Assembly: GCA_022425585.1 (NCBI GenBank)
Contig: JAKMFF010000143.1
Coordinates: forward strand, 1-16,151
Reading direction: 5' to 3'
Length of the DNA stretch: 16,151 bases
DNA from: Candidatus Poseidoniaceae archaeon
GTDB lineage: Archaea; Thermoplasmatota; Poseidoniia; Poseidoniales; Poseidoniaceae
The notes under the pieces were generated by a model. The model saw only the letters and a list, made by a program, of their open reading frames with translations. It did no database searches and was not told the origin of the DNA. The translations under genes and the position numbers were made by a program. Position 1 is the first letter of the stretch, and each line of letters starts with the position of its first letter. Below, piece by piece: positions 1-6,897 of the stretch.

Positions 1-916
1 AGCCAATGGCTTTGAGAACACCGATTTCATTTACTCTCTCCTTGGTGATGATCACCATGATGAAACCAACCACGAGCAACGATGCAAAGAGTGCAGCCAT
101 GGCGCCTAAATCTGCATTGCCACCAATCGTATCGATTGATTGAGCGATGTCGTCACCTTGTTGGTCCGATGCGGTCTGAACGGTCACCTCATCACCGTAT
201 TCAGAACGCAGGAAATTCATCGTATCATCGACCAATCCAATCGAATCTATCGTGATCACCACTTTGTCGAAACCTGTTGTTTCGGTTATGGCCTGAGCGA
301 TGTCAATACTCATCAAAATGGTCGCATTCGTTTGGAAAACCTCGCCGGAGATCAGGCCGACGACATTGAACGAAACCCCCTCGAGTTCAAGAGAATCGCC
401 AACACCGATTTCGCTTGAGAAAGCAGCCTCCACGCCGAGGAGCACGTTGTATGAGCCAGAATCGGACTTATTGAGCATCCTGCCATCAACTAGGACCAAT
501 TCCTCTGAAACAAATCCTTCAAGTTCTACACTCAAGTTTTGACCGGAGATGAACCGAACTGCTGCCCTCAAGGCATCGGGATTGGGTGGGCCTCCTTGGT
601 CAAGAATTGCCCTGATTCCGGACCGATCAACTTCTGTGACAAATGTTTGAACCGATTCAACTTGGCTCATGTTGTTCGTAAGGTTGAGGATGTCTTCACT
701 GATGGTTGCGGTACTATCGAAACTCGCATCCGAGGCGGTGACGACAATTGTTCTTCCCAGACTATCTTCGAGATTTGCAGCTTGTGCCTCAATGCTTGAT
801 GCAACGATACTTGACGTAAGAAAAATTGCGAGTGAGAATCCAATGATGATAACGACGCCAACGCTACGTCCAGGCTTTCTCTTTACGTTTCGAGCACCTC
901 GAATGATTGACTCCAT
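1..916 (-). CDS. MacB/FtsX-like ABC transporter permease, N-terminal part (runs off left edge)
   Basis: Read on the minus strand from an ATG at 916, the frame stays open to base 1, giving about 305 residues without a stop; the C-terminus lies outside the window. The start reads MESIIRGARNVKRKPGRS, a short basic cytoplasmic segment, followed by a membrane helix (about residues 19-38). A soluble extracytoplasmic domain of about 230 residues follows (MacB periplasmic-core type, with a GDSLELEGVSFNVVGLISG stretch). The visible end enters a second membrane helix and the motif ITKERVNEIGVLKAIG, typical of the FtsX/MacB/LolC permease fold (ERxxEIGxLKAxG). Such permeases work with an ABC ATPase in mechanotransmission or lipoprotein/peptide export rather than in solute import. 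The partner ATPase is not visible. Base composition looks higher in G+C than in the genes to the right. No strong ribosome site precedes the ATG. The family call is firm; the substrate is unknown. Confidence 0.85.
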   Translation of the reverse strand, partial: MESIIRGARNVKRKPGRSVGVVIIIGFSLAIFLTSSIVASSIEAQAANLEDSLGRTIVVTASDASFDSTATISEDILNLTNNMSQVESVQTFVTEVDRSGIRAILDQGGPPNPDALRAAVRFISGQNLSVELEGFVSEELVLVDGRMLNKSDSGSYNVLLGVEAAFSSEIGVGDSLELEGVSFNVVGLISGEVFQTNATILMSIDIAQAITETTGFDKVVITIDSIGLVDDTMNFLRSEYGDEVTVQTASDQQGDDIAQSIDTIGGNADLGAMAALFASLLVVGFIMVIITKERVNEIGVLKAIG

Positions 917-1024
917 AAGCGGGGGAAGTAATGCAAAGGCACTTCAAAACCATTACGTGTTGTGTGCAATACAGTGCAAAAGGTCATTTTTTGTAACAAT
1001 CACACATTTGAATTGGTAAGGAGC

Positions 1025-1116
1025 CAATCAAAGGGTCCCGCCATAACACCCTTGTGAACATTGTAAACGAATACATGGGTTCGCAGTGGGCTCTATTCAT
1101 GCCTACCCTTTGATTG
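1025..1116. repeat. Perfect 12-bp inverted repeat, arms 68 bp apart
   Basis: CAATCAAAGGGT at 1025-1036 is the exact reverse complement of ACCCTTTGATTG at 1105-1116; the match stops at both ends of each arm. The 68 bases between carry no ORF and do not fold into an obvious tRNA. The right arm also shares the 11-mer CTACCCTTTGA (1103-1113) with the terminator-like hairpin at 2332-2342. It could be a regulatory fold, a remnant of a small non-autonomous element, or chance. No target-site duplication was found. Confidence 0.45.
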
Positions 1117-1133
1117 AAAAATCACTTTAGTGA
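1117..1133 (-). terminator. Candidate terminator after the membrane-protein gene at 1143-1973
   Basis: On the minus strand, ten bases past the stop codon at 1143, TCACTAAAGTGA forms a short perfect inverted repeat (arms 1122-1126 and 1129-1133) followed directly by five T (1117-1121). Archaeal termination depends mainly on T-runs, so the T-tract may matter more than the weak stem. Confidence 0.4.
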
Positions 1134-1142
1134 AGGATGTGT

Positions 1143-1973
1143 TCACACATCAAAAGACTCATCGCAAACATAAGGTCGGTCGTATTTTATTTCAAGTTTG
1201 ATTTGGTTAAATTCTTCCATCCATTCATCGGTAGGCTCAAGCCAGTCATTTCCATCTGCTACTAACTCCGGTTTGTCAATACCGCTTACCTGGTCGGCAC
1301 AGTTTTGCCAATCGGGGTCATAAAATGTCATACCTTTTTCGTGGGTGTAAAGATGAACACAGATTACTGGGTCTGTATTACACGCTTGATAATAATCGCC
1401 TCTATCCCTTAGATTTACTACAGGGGCATCGCGAATACAGAAGTCTCCAGATTCATCAATCTGTGAATCAGTTTCACACATATCGCTAAATTTTTGGTAA
1501 AATCTAGTGACCTTGCCTTGCTCGAATAGCAATCCATTGATCTCTTCTTCTCCATCAAAACTAGTAGCTGAGTAATCCCAATGTATTTCGCCATAAAATT
1601 CTGGTTCTGCCACTTCTTTGGTAAGATAATCGTAAACAAAATATCCTGAAGCACCAAGACCACCAATTATCAGTAGCATAAGAATAGCCGGTAACGGTGA
1701 TTTCCTTCTCTTAAATGAGCCTGAAATATAGTCGCCATCGTCCTCTTCATCATCGTAAAAATCATCGTAATCATAATCAAAAGTATCATTCTTCTTTTCA
1801 GGTTTAGAATTCTCAACGGGCTGACTCTGTTCTTCTTGCCATAGATGATAACCGTCATCTGCTGAACACCAATGACTGCCATCGTCTGCCTGGTACCAGT
1901 GTACCCCATACTCATCATTAGGCAACCAGTCACCTGGGGGTAAGTCTTCCCACCTAGGAACATGGTTTTGCAT
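1143..1973 (-). CDS. Single-pass membrane protein with Trp-rich N-terminal repeats; function unknown
   Basis: A 276-residue protein read from an ATG at 1973. I do not recognise a named family. Residues 18-45 hold short tandem units built on H-W-x-x-ADDG (HWYQADDG, then HWCSADDG, then YHLW), rich in Trp and Asp. A strongly acidic tract follows (about 64-82, mostly D, E and Y), then a basic patch KRRK (88-91) and one membrane helix (about 94-115). The basic patch in front of the helix implies N-inside, C-outside topology. The outer domain (about 116-276) has six cysteines (166, 179, 198, 205, 225, 270), an even number that could form three disulfides. The gene is clearly A/T-rich. It diverges from the small gene at 2089. 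A role linked to the glucan locus is possible from proximity only. The N-terminal repeats superficially resemble the short Trp/Gly motifs ahead of membrane helices in bacterial DUF2510 proteins; that is only a comparison. Confidence 0.75.
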   Translation of the reverse strand: MQNHVPRWEDLPPGDWLPNDEYGVHWYQADDGSHWCSADDGYHLWQEEQSQPVENSKPEKKNDTFDYDYDDFYDDEEDDGDYISGSFKRRKSPLPAILMLLIIGGLGASGYFVYDYLTKEVAEPEFYGEIHWDYSATSFDGEEEINGLLFEQGKVTRFYQKFSDMCETDSQIDESGDFCIRDAPVVNLRDRGDYYQACNTDPVICVHLYTHEKGMTFYDPDWQNCADQVSGIDKPELVADGNDWLEPTDEWMEEFNQIKLEIKYDRPYVCDESFDV

Positions 1974-2000
1974 AATAGTCGTAGGACATCTGCTACTTTA

Positions 2001-2012
2001 ATCTTTAAACTT
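2001..2012 (-). promoter_or_regulatory. TATA-like element for the 1143-1973 gene
   Basis: On the minus strand the A/T-rich stretch AAGTTTAAAGAT is centred about 30 bp upstream of the ATG at 1973. This fits an archaeal TATA box with a transcript that is leaderless or nearly so. It is weaker than the box serving the divergent gene. Confidence 0.35.
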
Positions 2013-2057
2013 AGTTATTGGTTCTAAAGATTCTGCTCGCTAATTGCCGGCAAATAA

Positions 2058-2066
2058 TTTATATTT
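2058..2066 (+). promoter_or_regulatory. Archaeal TATA box, leaderless arrangement, for the gene at 2089
   Basis: TTTATATTT is a near-ideal archaeal TATA box. Its centre (2062) is 27 bp upstream of the A of the ATG at 2089, which is the normal TATA-to-transcription-start distance in archaea. The transcript would therefore begin at or next to the start codon. This selects ATG 2089 over the in-frame TTG at 2044, which lies upstream of the TATA box. Confidence 0.6.
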
Positions 2067-2088
2067 CTCTAATTTATCATCCTTAACC

Positions 2089-2310
2089 ATGATTCCGGAT
2101 GACAATGCGGCAGGTGGCAAGTCAAAAGCGGACAGATTTCAACCACAGACACCTGCTATGAAGGCCTGGAAAAAGAAGTACATCACCGACGAAGAGTCTG
2201 ATGAGGAGACAAGTGTATCAAACACCCCAATTGAAAATGTTGGCGCTGCTTTGGCGTTATCAAATGAAAGTAAAGAATTTTGGTCAGGTTTCATGCTCAA
2301 ACCCATGTAG
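2089..2310 (+). CDS. Small acidic hydrophilic protein, function unknown
   Basis: A 73-residue protein starting MIPDDNAAGGKSKADRF. The start is set by the TATA box 27 bp upstream. It has no membrane segment, signal peptide or cysteine. The middle carries a basic, aromatic patch (MKAWKKKYI) followed by an acidic run (TDEESDEE). The C-terminus is more hydrophobic (NVGAALALSNESKEFWSGF). The low-complexity charged middle suggests a partly disordered cytoplasmic protein, perhaps an adaptor or nucleic-acid-associated factor, but nothing shows this directly. I do not recognise a family. The strong promoter, clean start and dedicated hairpin after the stop argue that it is a real gene. Confidence 0.6.
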   Translation: MIPDDNAAGGKSKADRFQPQTPAMKAWKKKYITDEESDEETSVSNTPIENVGAALALSNESKEFWSGFMLKPM

Positions 2311-2323
2311 TTTAAATTAATAC

Positions 2324-2343
2324 TTCAAAGGCTACCCTTTGAA
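2324..2343. terminator. Perfect 8-bp hairpin between convergent genes
   Basis: TTCAAAGG (2324-2331) and CCTTTGAA (2336-2343) form a perfect 8-bp stem with a 4-base loop. It sits in the 42-base gap between the stop of the small plus-strand gene (2310) and the stop of the GH57 gene (2353). On the minus strand it is followed by A/T-rich sequence. The location suggests a shared bidirectional terminator or 3'-end processing site. Confidence 0.5.
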
Positions 2344-2352
2344 CGAATTGAA

Positions 2353-5300
2353 TCAAGACCACTTTTCATCATCGCTAGAATCATTTCGGTTAACTCTAAT
2401 GAAGGCAATGACGAGCAATAATATGATCGCCAGCACGGCAATTTGCAAGGTCGTCGAAGAGATATCTGAACTAGCCGAATCTTCTTCCTCAGCCGAATTA
2501 TCTGGCGAAGTCTCTGCATTATTATCGCCGTTATCAACAACTTGATCGCCAATATCAACAACGAAATTAATCGAAGAAGTATTACTATTTCCTGATGCAT
2601 CAGAACCAGTAATTATCAGGCCATAAGTGTCATCAGCCAAAATTGTCGTAATATATTGGTGATTTTTCTTTGTTGCAAACTCATCGGTAAAGATAACTAC
2701 GCCGTCTAATGATACTTGTTCGGTGGCACTCTCGGAAGTGTACCATGAAATTCTGGCTCTGCCATCATCCAATACTTCAACCGCTAAATTAAGCAGTTCT
2801 GGAGCCTCAGTATCGATGATTGATGCTGTGGTGAAGTTAACTAATTCGGAGGTTATTTCACCTATCGAAACCATACATTCGTACTCGATTCCAGAGGATA
2901 AACCGGATACTGTAACTGTGTTAGTTAACTCTAGGCTGGTCCAATTTTCCGTAACTGCTACTGTGGTTTGGCCTACCTCATTACAAGACAAATCGCCAGA
3001 TGCGGCCTGAGTTGTTGACCATTCTAAGATGGCTGAATTAGCGGTACTACTAACATACTTGAAGCCGTAAATTTGCTGTGCAATCGCTGGCATTTCAAAA
3101 CCGGTTAGTTGTGCATATACGTGCCCAGTGACATCGTAAGAAGATAGCATTGCTTGTTGCCCATCGCCATCAAGAATAATATCGACAATATTTGGGTCGT
3201 AATCAATTCCATCATCGTCGGCTGGGTCAGCACCACCGCCAAGACGCCAAGTCTTGGCTGTTGCATCAACGTCACGCCACTTACCGGTTCCAAAACCATC
3301 TTGACTACCAATTACAATGATATAGCGATAGTTAGCAACATCACTACCAATCACGTCTTTGCTGACCGTGAAAATGATTGTTTTATCATCGACATTTCCA
3401 GTCACATCAATGCCTCTTGCTGAGGTGCTGCCAGTCTCAGCTTGTACTGATTGTACAGCGCCTGGCTCACCAGTGCCACTGATAGCAACTTCCCATGCCC
3501 AGTCTGGATGAACTTCAGCATTAGCGCCGGTAAGCATCTCGGTTTCACCATAAGTTGTATCGCCTTGATCGACATAAATCTGCACTATTTGATGGCTAAA
3601 ACCGTTGGCTAGACCCCAAATATCAGTCATCTCATCCATTTCAATGATGAATTGGGCATTCCATGCGCTTTGACGTACTGTGACTTTCTTAGCGTCCCAT
3701 AAGCCACCGCCATTATCAGTTGCGAAATCGCTGGCCAGCGGATAGGTATAGTCGCCATCGCCGTTTTCATCACCAACTGTATCGTCTAATTCGAGTAGCG
3801 TAACCCACTCTTCCAAATCTGGTAAGACTAATTCTGCCGGTGCAGGTGGAGCAATTTCCATGTCTTCACCATCCCCATAAGATAGTGATGCTGCCCATGA
3901 TGAAACCACTTTAATTCTCGTAGTATATCTTGGAGCAAGGCCGATATCTGCCCACGGTATTACAAATTCATACACATCATCAACCGCACAATCCCCAAGT
4001 GAAGAAGTGCTAGTAAGCACCCATTGTTCAGAGTCTCCCGACATGCCTTTTGCCTCAAACAAGTTCCACTTAGCCCGACCGTCTTCTCTAACGGTATCAA
4101 AATCAATGGCTACCATGTATTTGGCTGGAAAACCGAGGATCTGATTGCCGTAATAGGTGCGGAAATTTGTTTCCACTTCATTGAAGTTTACCGCGTTTGG
4201 CTGCATGAAATAGATAGCTAAATCAGGTTCATCGAACTGCGAATTGCGAGAAATTGCATCAAGTTCATCGGCGGTTACTGAATCAATGCGCATGAAGATA
4301 TTACTCGAATCATAACCGACATAGAAATTGTCGATATCAAAATCACCGCCATCAACTGATGCATCATATTTAGCGGCACCATCCCATTCACCGGGCAAGG
4401 CTATTCCGTCAATCATTGGCTCAATAATCCCTCCATAAGGTACTACAGGAGTTGCTGCTCCAGTCCACAAATCTTGCAGGTAAGGCGGCAAATCTAGATT
4501 GATTGCTCGATAGATATTGGACAAATGAACCTTAAACAATACGTCCCAGTTTTCATCATAGCCACTGTCTTGGTCTAATCCATACCACCAAAACCAGTCA
4601 CTACCTTCGGCAATATACAGTGATTCCCAAGCATTTGACAAACCTGGATGAGTTGGGTTATCGGCTTGAAATCCGACTAATGCTTGGCGCGCCTCGACCA
4701 ATCGTTGCCAACCTAAACTCTCTTCTGGCTCGCCAGCCCAAGTTCGCAAAGTCCCATCAATCCAAGACCCTGTGCCAATAGTTTCGATTTCAGGCAACGT
4801 CGGTTCTGTCGATAGGAATTCACTTGGAGTGGTGGTTACGATAGTTGGATGAGATGCTAAACGTGAATACCACTCATGCATGAACGGACGAGCATTATCT
4901 TGATGTTGAAATTCTGACATAAACATCCAATTTTCTCCGTCAAGCGCAACTGTCAGCAAATGCTCGGAAGGGTCCTCACCAGCATCTAGTAATTGTTGCC
5001 GAATATTATCGAGGTAGGCAATGAAATCTGACACCGCGGCTTCGGGAGTCATTGTCCCATACTGGAAAGCGATTCTGTCGGATATTACGCGGTCACGAAA
5101 TACCACTGCAACCTCGCCGCCATCTTCACCAGTAACCTTCCATGGTGTCGCTAAATTACTTGCATCATCAACATCGATTAGATTGCCAAAGTTGTCGGTA
5201 GATTGGAGCAAGATCTCTTCATCACTAACCATCCACTGGATTCCAACATCAGAAACAGGTTCAACCATTGCGGGAGAAACCGCCTGCTCGCTTGGCCACA

Positions 5301-6852
5301 TACCAGTTGGCCTAAAGCCAAGTTTTGCCTCAAACAAGTCCATGCCGTTGACTAGATGGTCTTGAACGTCTACTGGCCAAGAGTCTTTGTTAACTCTAAT
5401 ACCATCTTCCATAGTCCAGCCATCCATCATCAACAGTGGCATAATTGGATGATAGTACGGCGTGGTAGTTAACTCGATTTGGCCTTCAGCAGCTAGTTGA
5501 CTATACATTGGTAAAACATTTGCCATGTGCTGGTGTTGTTGATCAATAACATACATCAAATCGGTATGAGTATACTGGCCATTTTGCATGAATAAATCAA
5601 TTAATCCTTGGTCTCGATGAGATAAGTCATATTCTCCGAGGACATAGTCGGGTGAAAATTGATACAAGTACCAAAGCACTTGTAAATCTAAATAATCTTG
5701 TGGAGATAGTAAGGTGTCATCCATGATAGTTGCTGGTTTTAGATTATGCAGCGTCATATCATAAAGTTCTGAATACCTGGCACTAGATGGATAAAGCCAT
5801 GATTGAATATGTCCCGTCTCAGAGACGTTGTAAATCCAGCCACTATTCCAGAAAGATTGGAATTGCATGGTGTGTAATTCTAAAGCGGTGGCGTTGGGAT
5901 AATTTCCTTCTGGCCATGGTCGCTTTGCCATATCAGTATGGTCATCGAGGGTTTCATTTTCATAATAATCAACCAATTGTTCAATAAATGACGGAACTAA
6001 ATTGTAAGTTACTTTGGTGCCAGTTTGTGCGATTATTCCCGGGGAATCCACATATTCGGTCATGGCGTGAACTCTTACCCACGGCATCTCGTAAGTATTG
6101 GTTAGTTTATTCTTGTAATATGGTTGATGTTGATGGAAAATAATTGCTAAGTTAAGAGCATCATCAACCTTGTCTATTGCTCCGTTTTCAATTACTGGCA
6201 GAGTATTGGGTGCTGTCGCATTATTCCTATTATCAAGGTGATAATAATGAGTAAAGGTTTCTGCGCCATTAGAACTTGAAGGGTTTGCTAACGGAAATGA
6301 TGTCCAAACATTTCCTTCATCTTGCCATTGAGCATAAATCATGAATTGCAAACTAGTCGGTGAGCCGATGGCTGACCAAGGTATGGCTAGTTCTGTCACT
6401 GTATTATCAGCCCAGCCAACATAGATATCCTGCTCGGATAAGGCGCCTTGATCTTGCCAAGATGTTCCATCAAAGGCAAACTTTTGATTATATGTCGAGT
6501 CTTCTAAGGCAAAACCATAATCGGCAGAAAAAGGCAAGGTGTGGGCAAATCCCCAATCTTTACTGAGGACTGAGCCACCTTCGCTCGTATTGAAGTAAAT
6601 GAAAAAATCTGCCCCTGATAAAGAATCTGCCCAATCTGTACCCGTCCAAGCGAGGTAGAAATTATCATTATCCCATGTTGAATAATAGGTGACTGCATTG
6701 TCGTCTGAAGCCATTTCACTATCTAAGGACCATTCGGCAACGTCGCCGTCAATGGTTATCGTTTCTGGAGTCAAGGCAGATACAAAACCCATACCTGCTT
6801 GCAAACAGAATAATGTCACAATAAATACCGCAGTCGTCCTCATCAGAACCAT
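2353..6852 (-). CDS. Secreted, membrane-anchored GH57 amylopullulanase-like enzyme
   Basis: A 1499-residue extracellular alpha-glucan hydrolase. I chose the ATG at 6852; a TTG at 6858 and an ATG at 6843 are alternatives. Residues 1-26 are a signal peptide, likely cut after FVSA. Then come a beta-rich CBM9/DOMON-like module (about 30-205, opening ETITIDGDVAEW); a GH57 catalytic domain (about 232-798) with HQHQP at 240-244, nucleophile Glu522 in GMWPSE and acid/base Asp638 in ALDGENW, plus the EGSDWFWWYG motif of amylopullulanases; a second module opening MIDGIALPGEW (about 805-1000); a glucodextranase C-terminal-type module (about 1010-1255); two fibronectin-III-like domains (about 1258-1435); an acidic Ser/Asn linker; and a membrane helix (about 1469-1487) with a short cytoplasmic tail. 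It probably cuts alpha-1,4 and perhaps alpha-1,6 bonds of starch, glycogen or pullulan at the cell surface. It diverges from malQ. Domain boundaries are approximate. Confidence 0.9.
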   Translation of the reverse strand: MVLMRTTAVFIVTLFCLQAGMGFVSALTPETITIDGDVAEWSLDSEMASDDNAVTYYSTWDNDNFYLAWTGTDWADSLSGADFFIYFNTSEGGSVLSKDWGFAHTLPFSADYGFALEDSTYNQKFAFDGTSWQDQGALSEQDIYVGWADNTVTELAIPWSAIGSPTSLQFMIYAQWQDEGNVWTSFPLANPSSSNGAETFTHYYHLDNRNNATAPNTLPVIENGAIDKVDDALNLAIIFHQHQPYYKNKLTNTYEMPWVRVHAMTEYVDSPGIIAQTGTKVTYNLVPSFIEQLVDYYENETLDDHTDMAKRPWPEGNYPNATALELHTMQFQSFWNSGWIYNVSETGHIQSWLYPSSARYSELYDMTLHNLKPATIMDDTLLSPQDYLDLQVLWYLYQFSPDYVLGEYDLSHRDQGLIDLFMQNGQYTHTDLMYVIDQQHQHMANVLPMYSQLAAEGQIELTTTPYYHPIMPLLMMDGWTMEDGIRVNKDSWPVDVQDHLVNGMDLFEAKLGFRPTGMWPSEQAVSPAMVEPVSDVGIQWMVSDEEILLQSTDNFGNLIDVDDASNLATPWKVTGEDGGEVAVVFRDRVISDRIAFQYGTMTPEAAVSDFIAYLDNIRQQLLDAGEDPSEHLLTVALDGENWMFMSEFQHQDNARPFMHEWYSRLASHPTIVTTTPSEFLSTEPTLPEIETIGTGSWIDGTLRTWAGEPEESLGWQRLVEARQALVGFQADNPTHPGLSNAWESLYIAEGSDWFWWYGLDQDSGYDENWDVLFKVHLSNIYRAINLDLPPYLQDLWTGAATPVVPYGGIIEPMIDGIALPGEWDGAAKYDASVDGGDFDIDNFYVGYDSSNIFMRIDSVTADELDAISRNSQFDEPDLAIYFMQPNAVNFNEVETNFRTYYGNQILGFPAKYMVAIDFDTVREDGRAKWNLFEAKGMSGDSEQWVLTSTSSLGDCAVDDVYEFVIPWADIGLAPRYTTRIKVVSSWAASLSYGDGEDMEIAPPAPAELVLPDLEEWVTLLELDDTVGDENGDGDYTYPLASDFATDNGGGLWDAKKVTVRQSAWNAQFIIEMDEMTDIWGLANGFSHQIVQIYVDQGDTTYGETEMLTGANAEVHPDWAWEVAISGTGEPGAVQSVQAETGSTSARGIDVTGNVDDKTIIFTVSKDVIGSDVANYRYIIVIGSQDGFGTGKWRDVDATAKTWRLGGGADPADDDGIDYDPNIVDIILDGDGQQAMLSSYDVTGHVYAQLTGFEMPAIAQQIYGFKYVSSTANSAILEWSTTQAASGDLSCNEVGQTTVAVTENWTSLELTNTVTVSGLSSGIEYECMVSIGEITSELVNFTTASIIDTEAPELLNLAVEVLDDGRARISWYTSESATEQVSLDGVVIFTDEFATKKNHQYITTILADDTYGLIITGSDASGNSNTSSINFVVDIGDQVVDNGDNNAETSPDNSAEEEDSASSDISSTTLQIAVLAIILLLVIAFIRVNRNDSSDDEKWS

Positions 6853-6897
6853 CCACAATATGATAACTTGAAAGGGTTTATTGTCAACCGTTCAGAT
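6853..6897. promoter_or_regulatory. Divergent promoter region, GH57 gene and malQ
   Basis: Forty-five bases separate the ATG of the GH57 gene (6852, minus) and the ATG of malQ (6898, plus). For the minus gene an ACAATAAACC stretch is centred about 27 bp upstream of ATG 6852, consistent with a leaderless start. For the plus gene AATATGATAA (about 6857-6866) is the best TATA candidate. With so little space both promoters must overlap, so one regulator could control both genes. The octamer TTATCATA (minus strand, 6859-6866) recurs ahead of glgP. Confidence 0.4.

Larger units (their letters stand above)
917..1142. other. Intergenic gap upstream of the FtsX-like gene
   Basis: No gene of credible length is seen on either strand. 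The gap holds a possible minus-strand promoter for the FtsX-like gene (an A/T-rich run around 985-995), two direct GTGCAA copies 10 bp apart (964-969 and 974-979), a perfect 12-bp inverted repeat (1025-1036 with 1105-1116) and a small hairpin just beyond the end of the gene at 1143. It also marks a change in base composition between the FtsX-like gene and the genes to the right. Confidence 0.5.

Noticed and set aside
964..979. Direct repeat GTGCAA spaced by 10 bp as an operator
   Set aside because: Six-base units are too short to distinguish from chance and there are only two copies; kept only as a note in the gap description.
140..1019. Several plus-strand reading frames of 80-116 residues
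   Set aside because: They lie wholly or mostly antisense to the continuous FtsX-like frame, lack recognisable motifs and are best seen as shadow frames.
1037..1104. tRNA or small RNA between the 12-bp arms
   Set aside because: GGGTTCGCAG resembles part of a T-arm, but no acceptor stem, D-arm or anticodon arm could be fitted on either strand.
2044..2088. In-frame TTG start for the small acidic protein
   Set aside because: It lies upstream of the TATA box, so it would not be on the transcript from that promoter.
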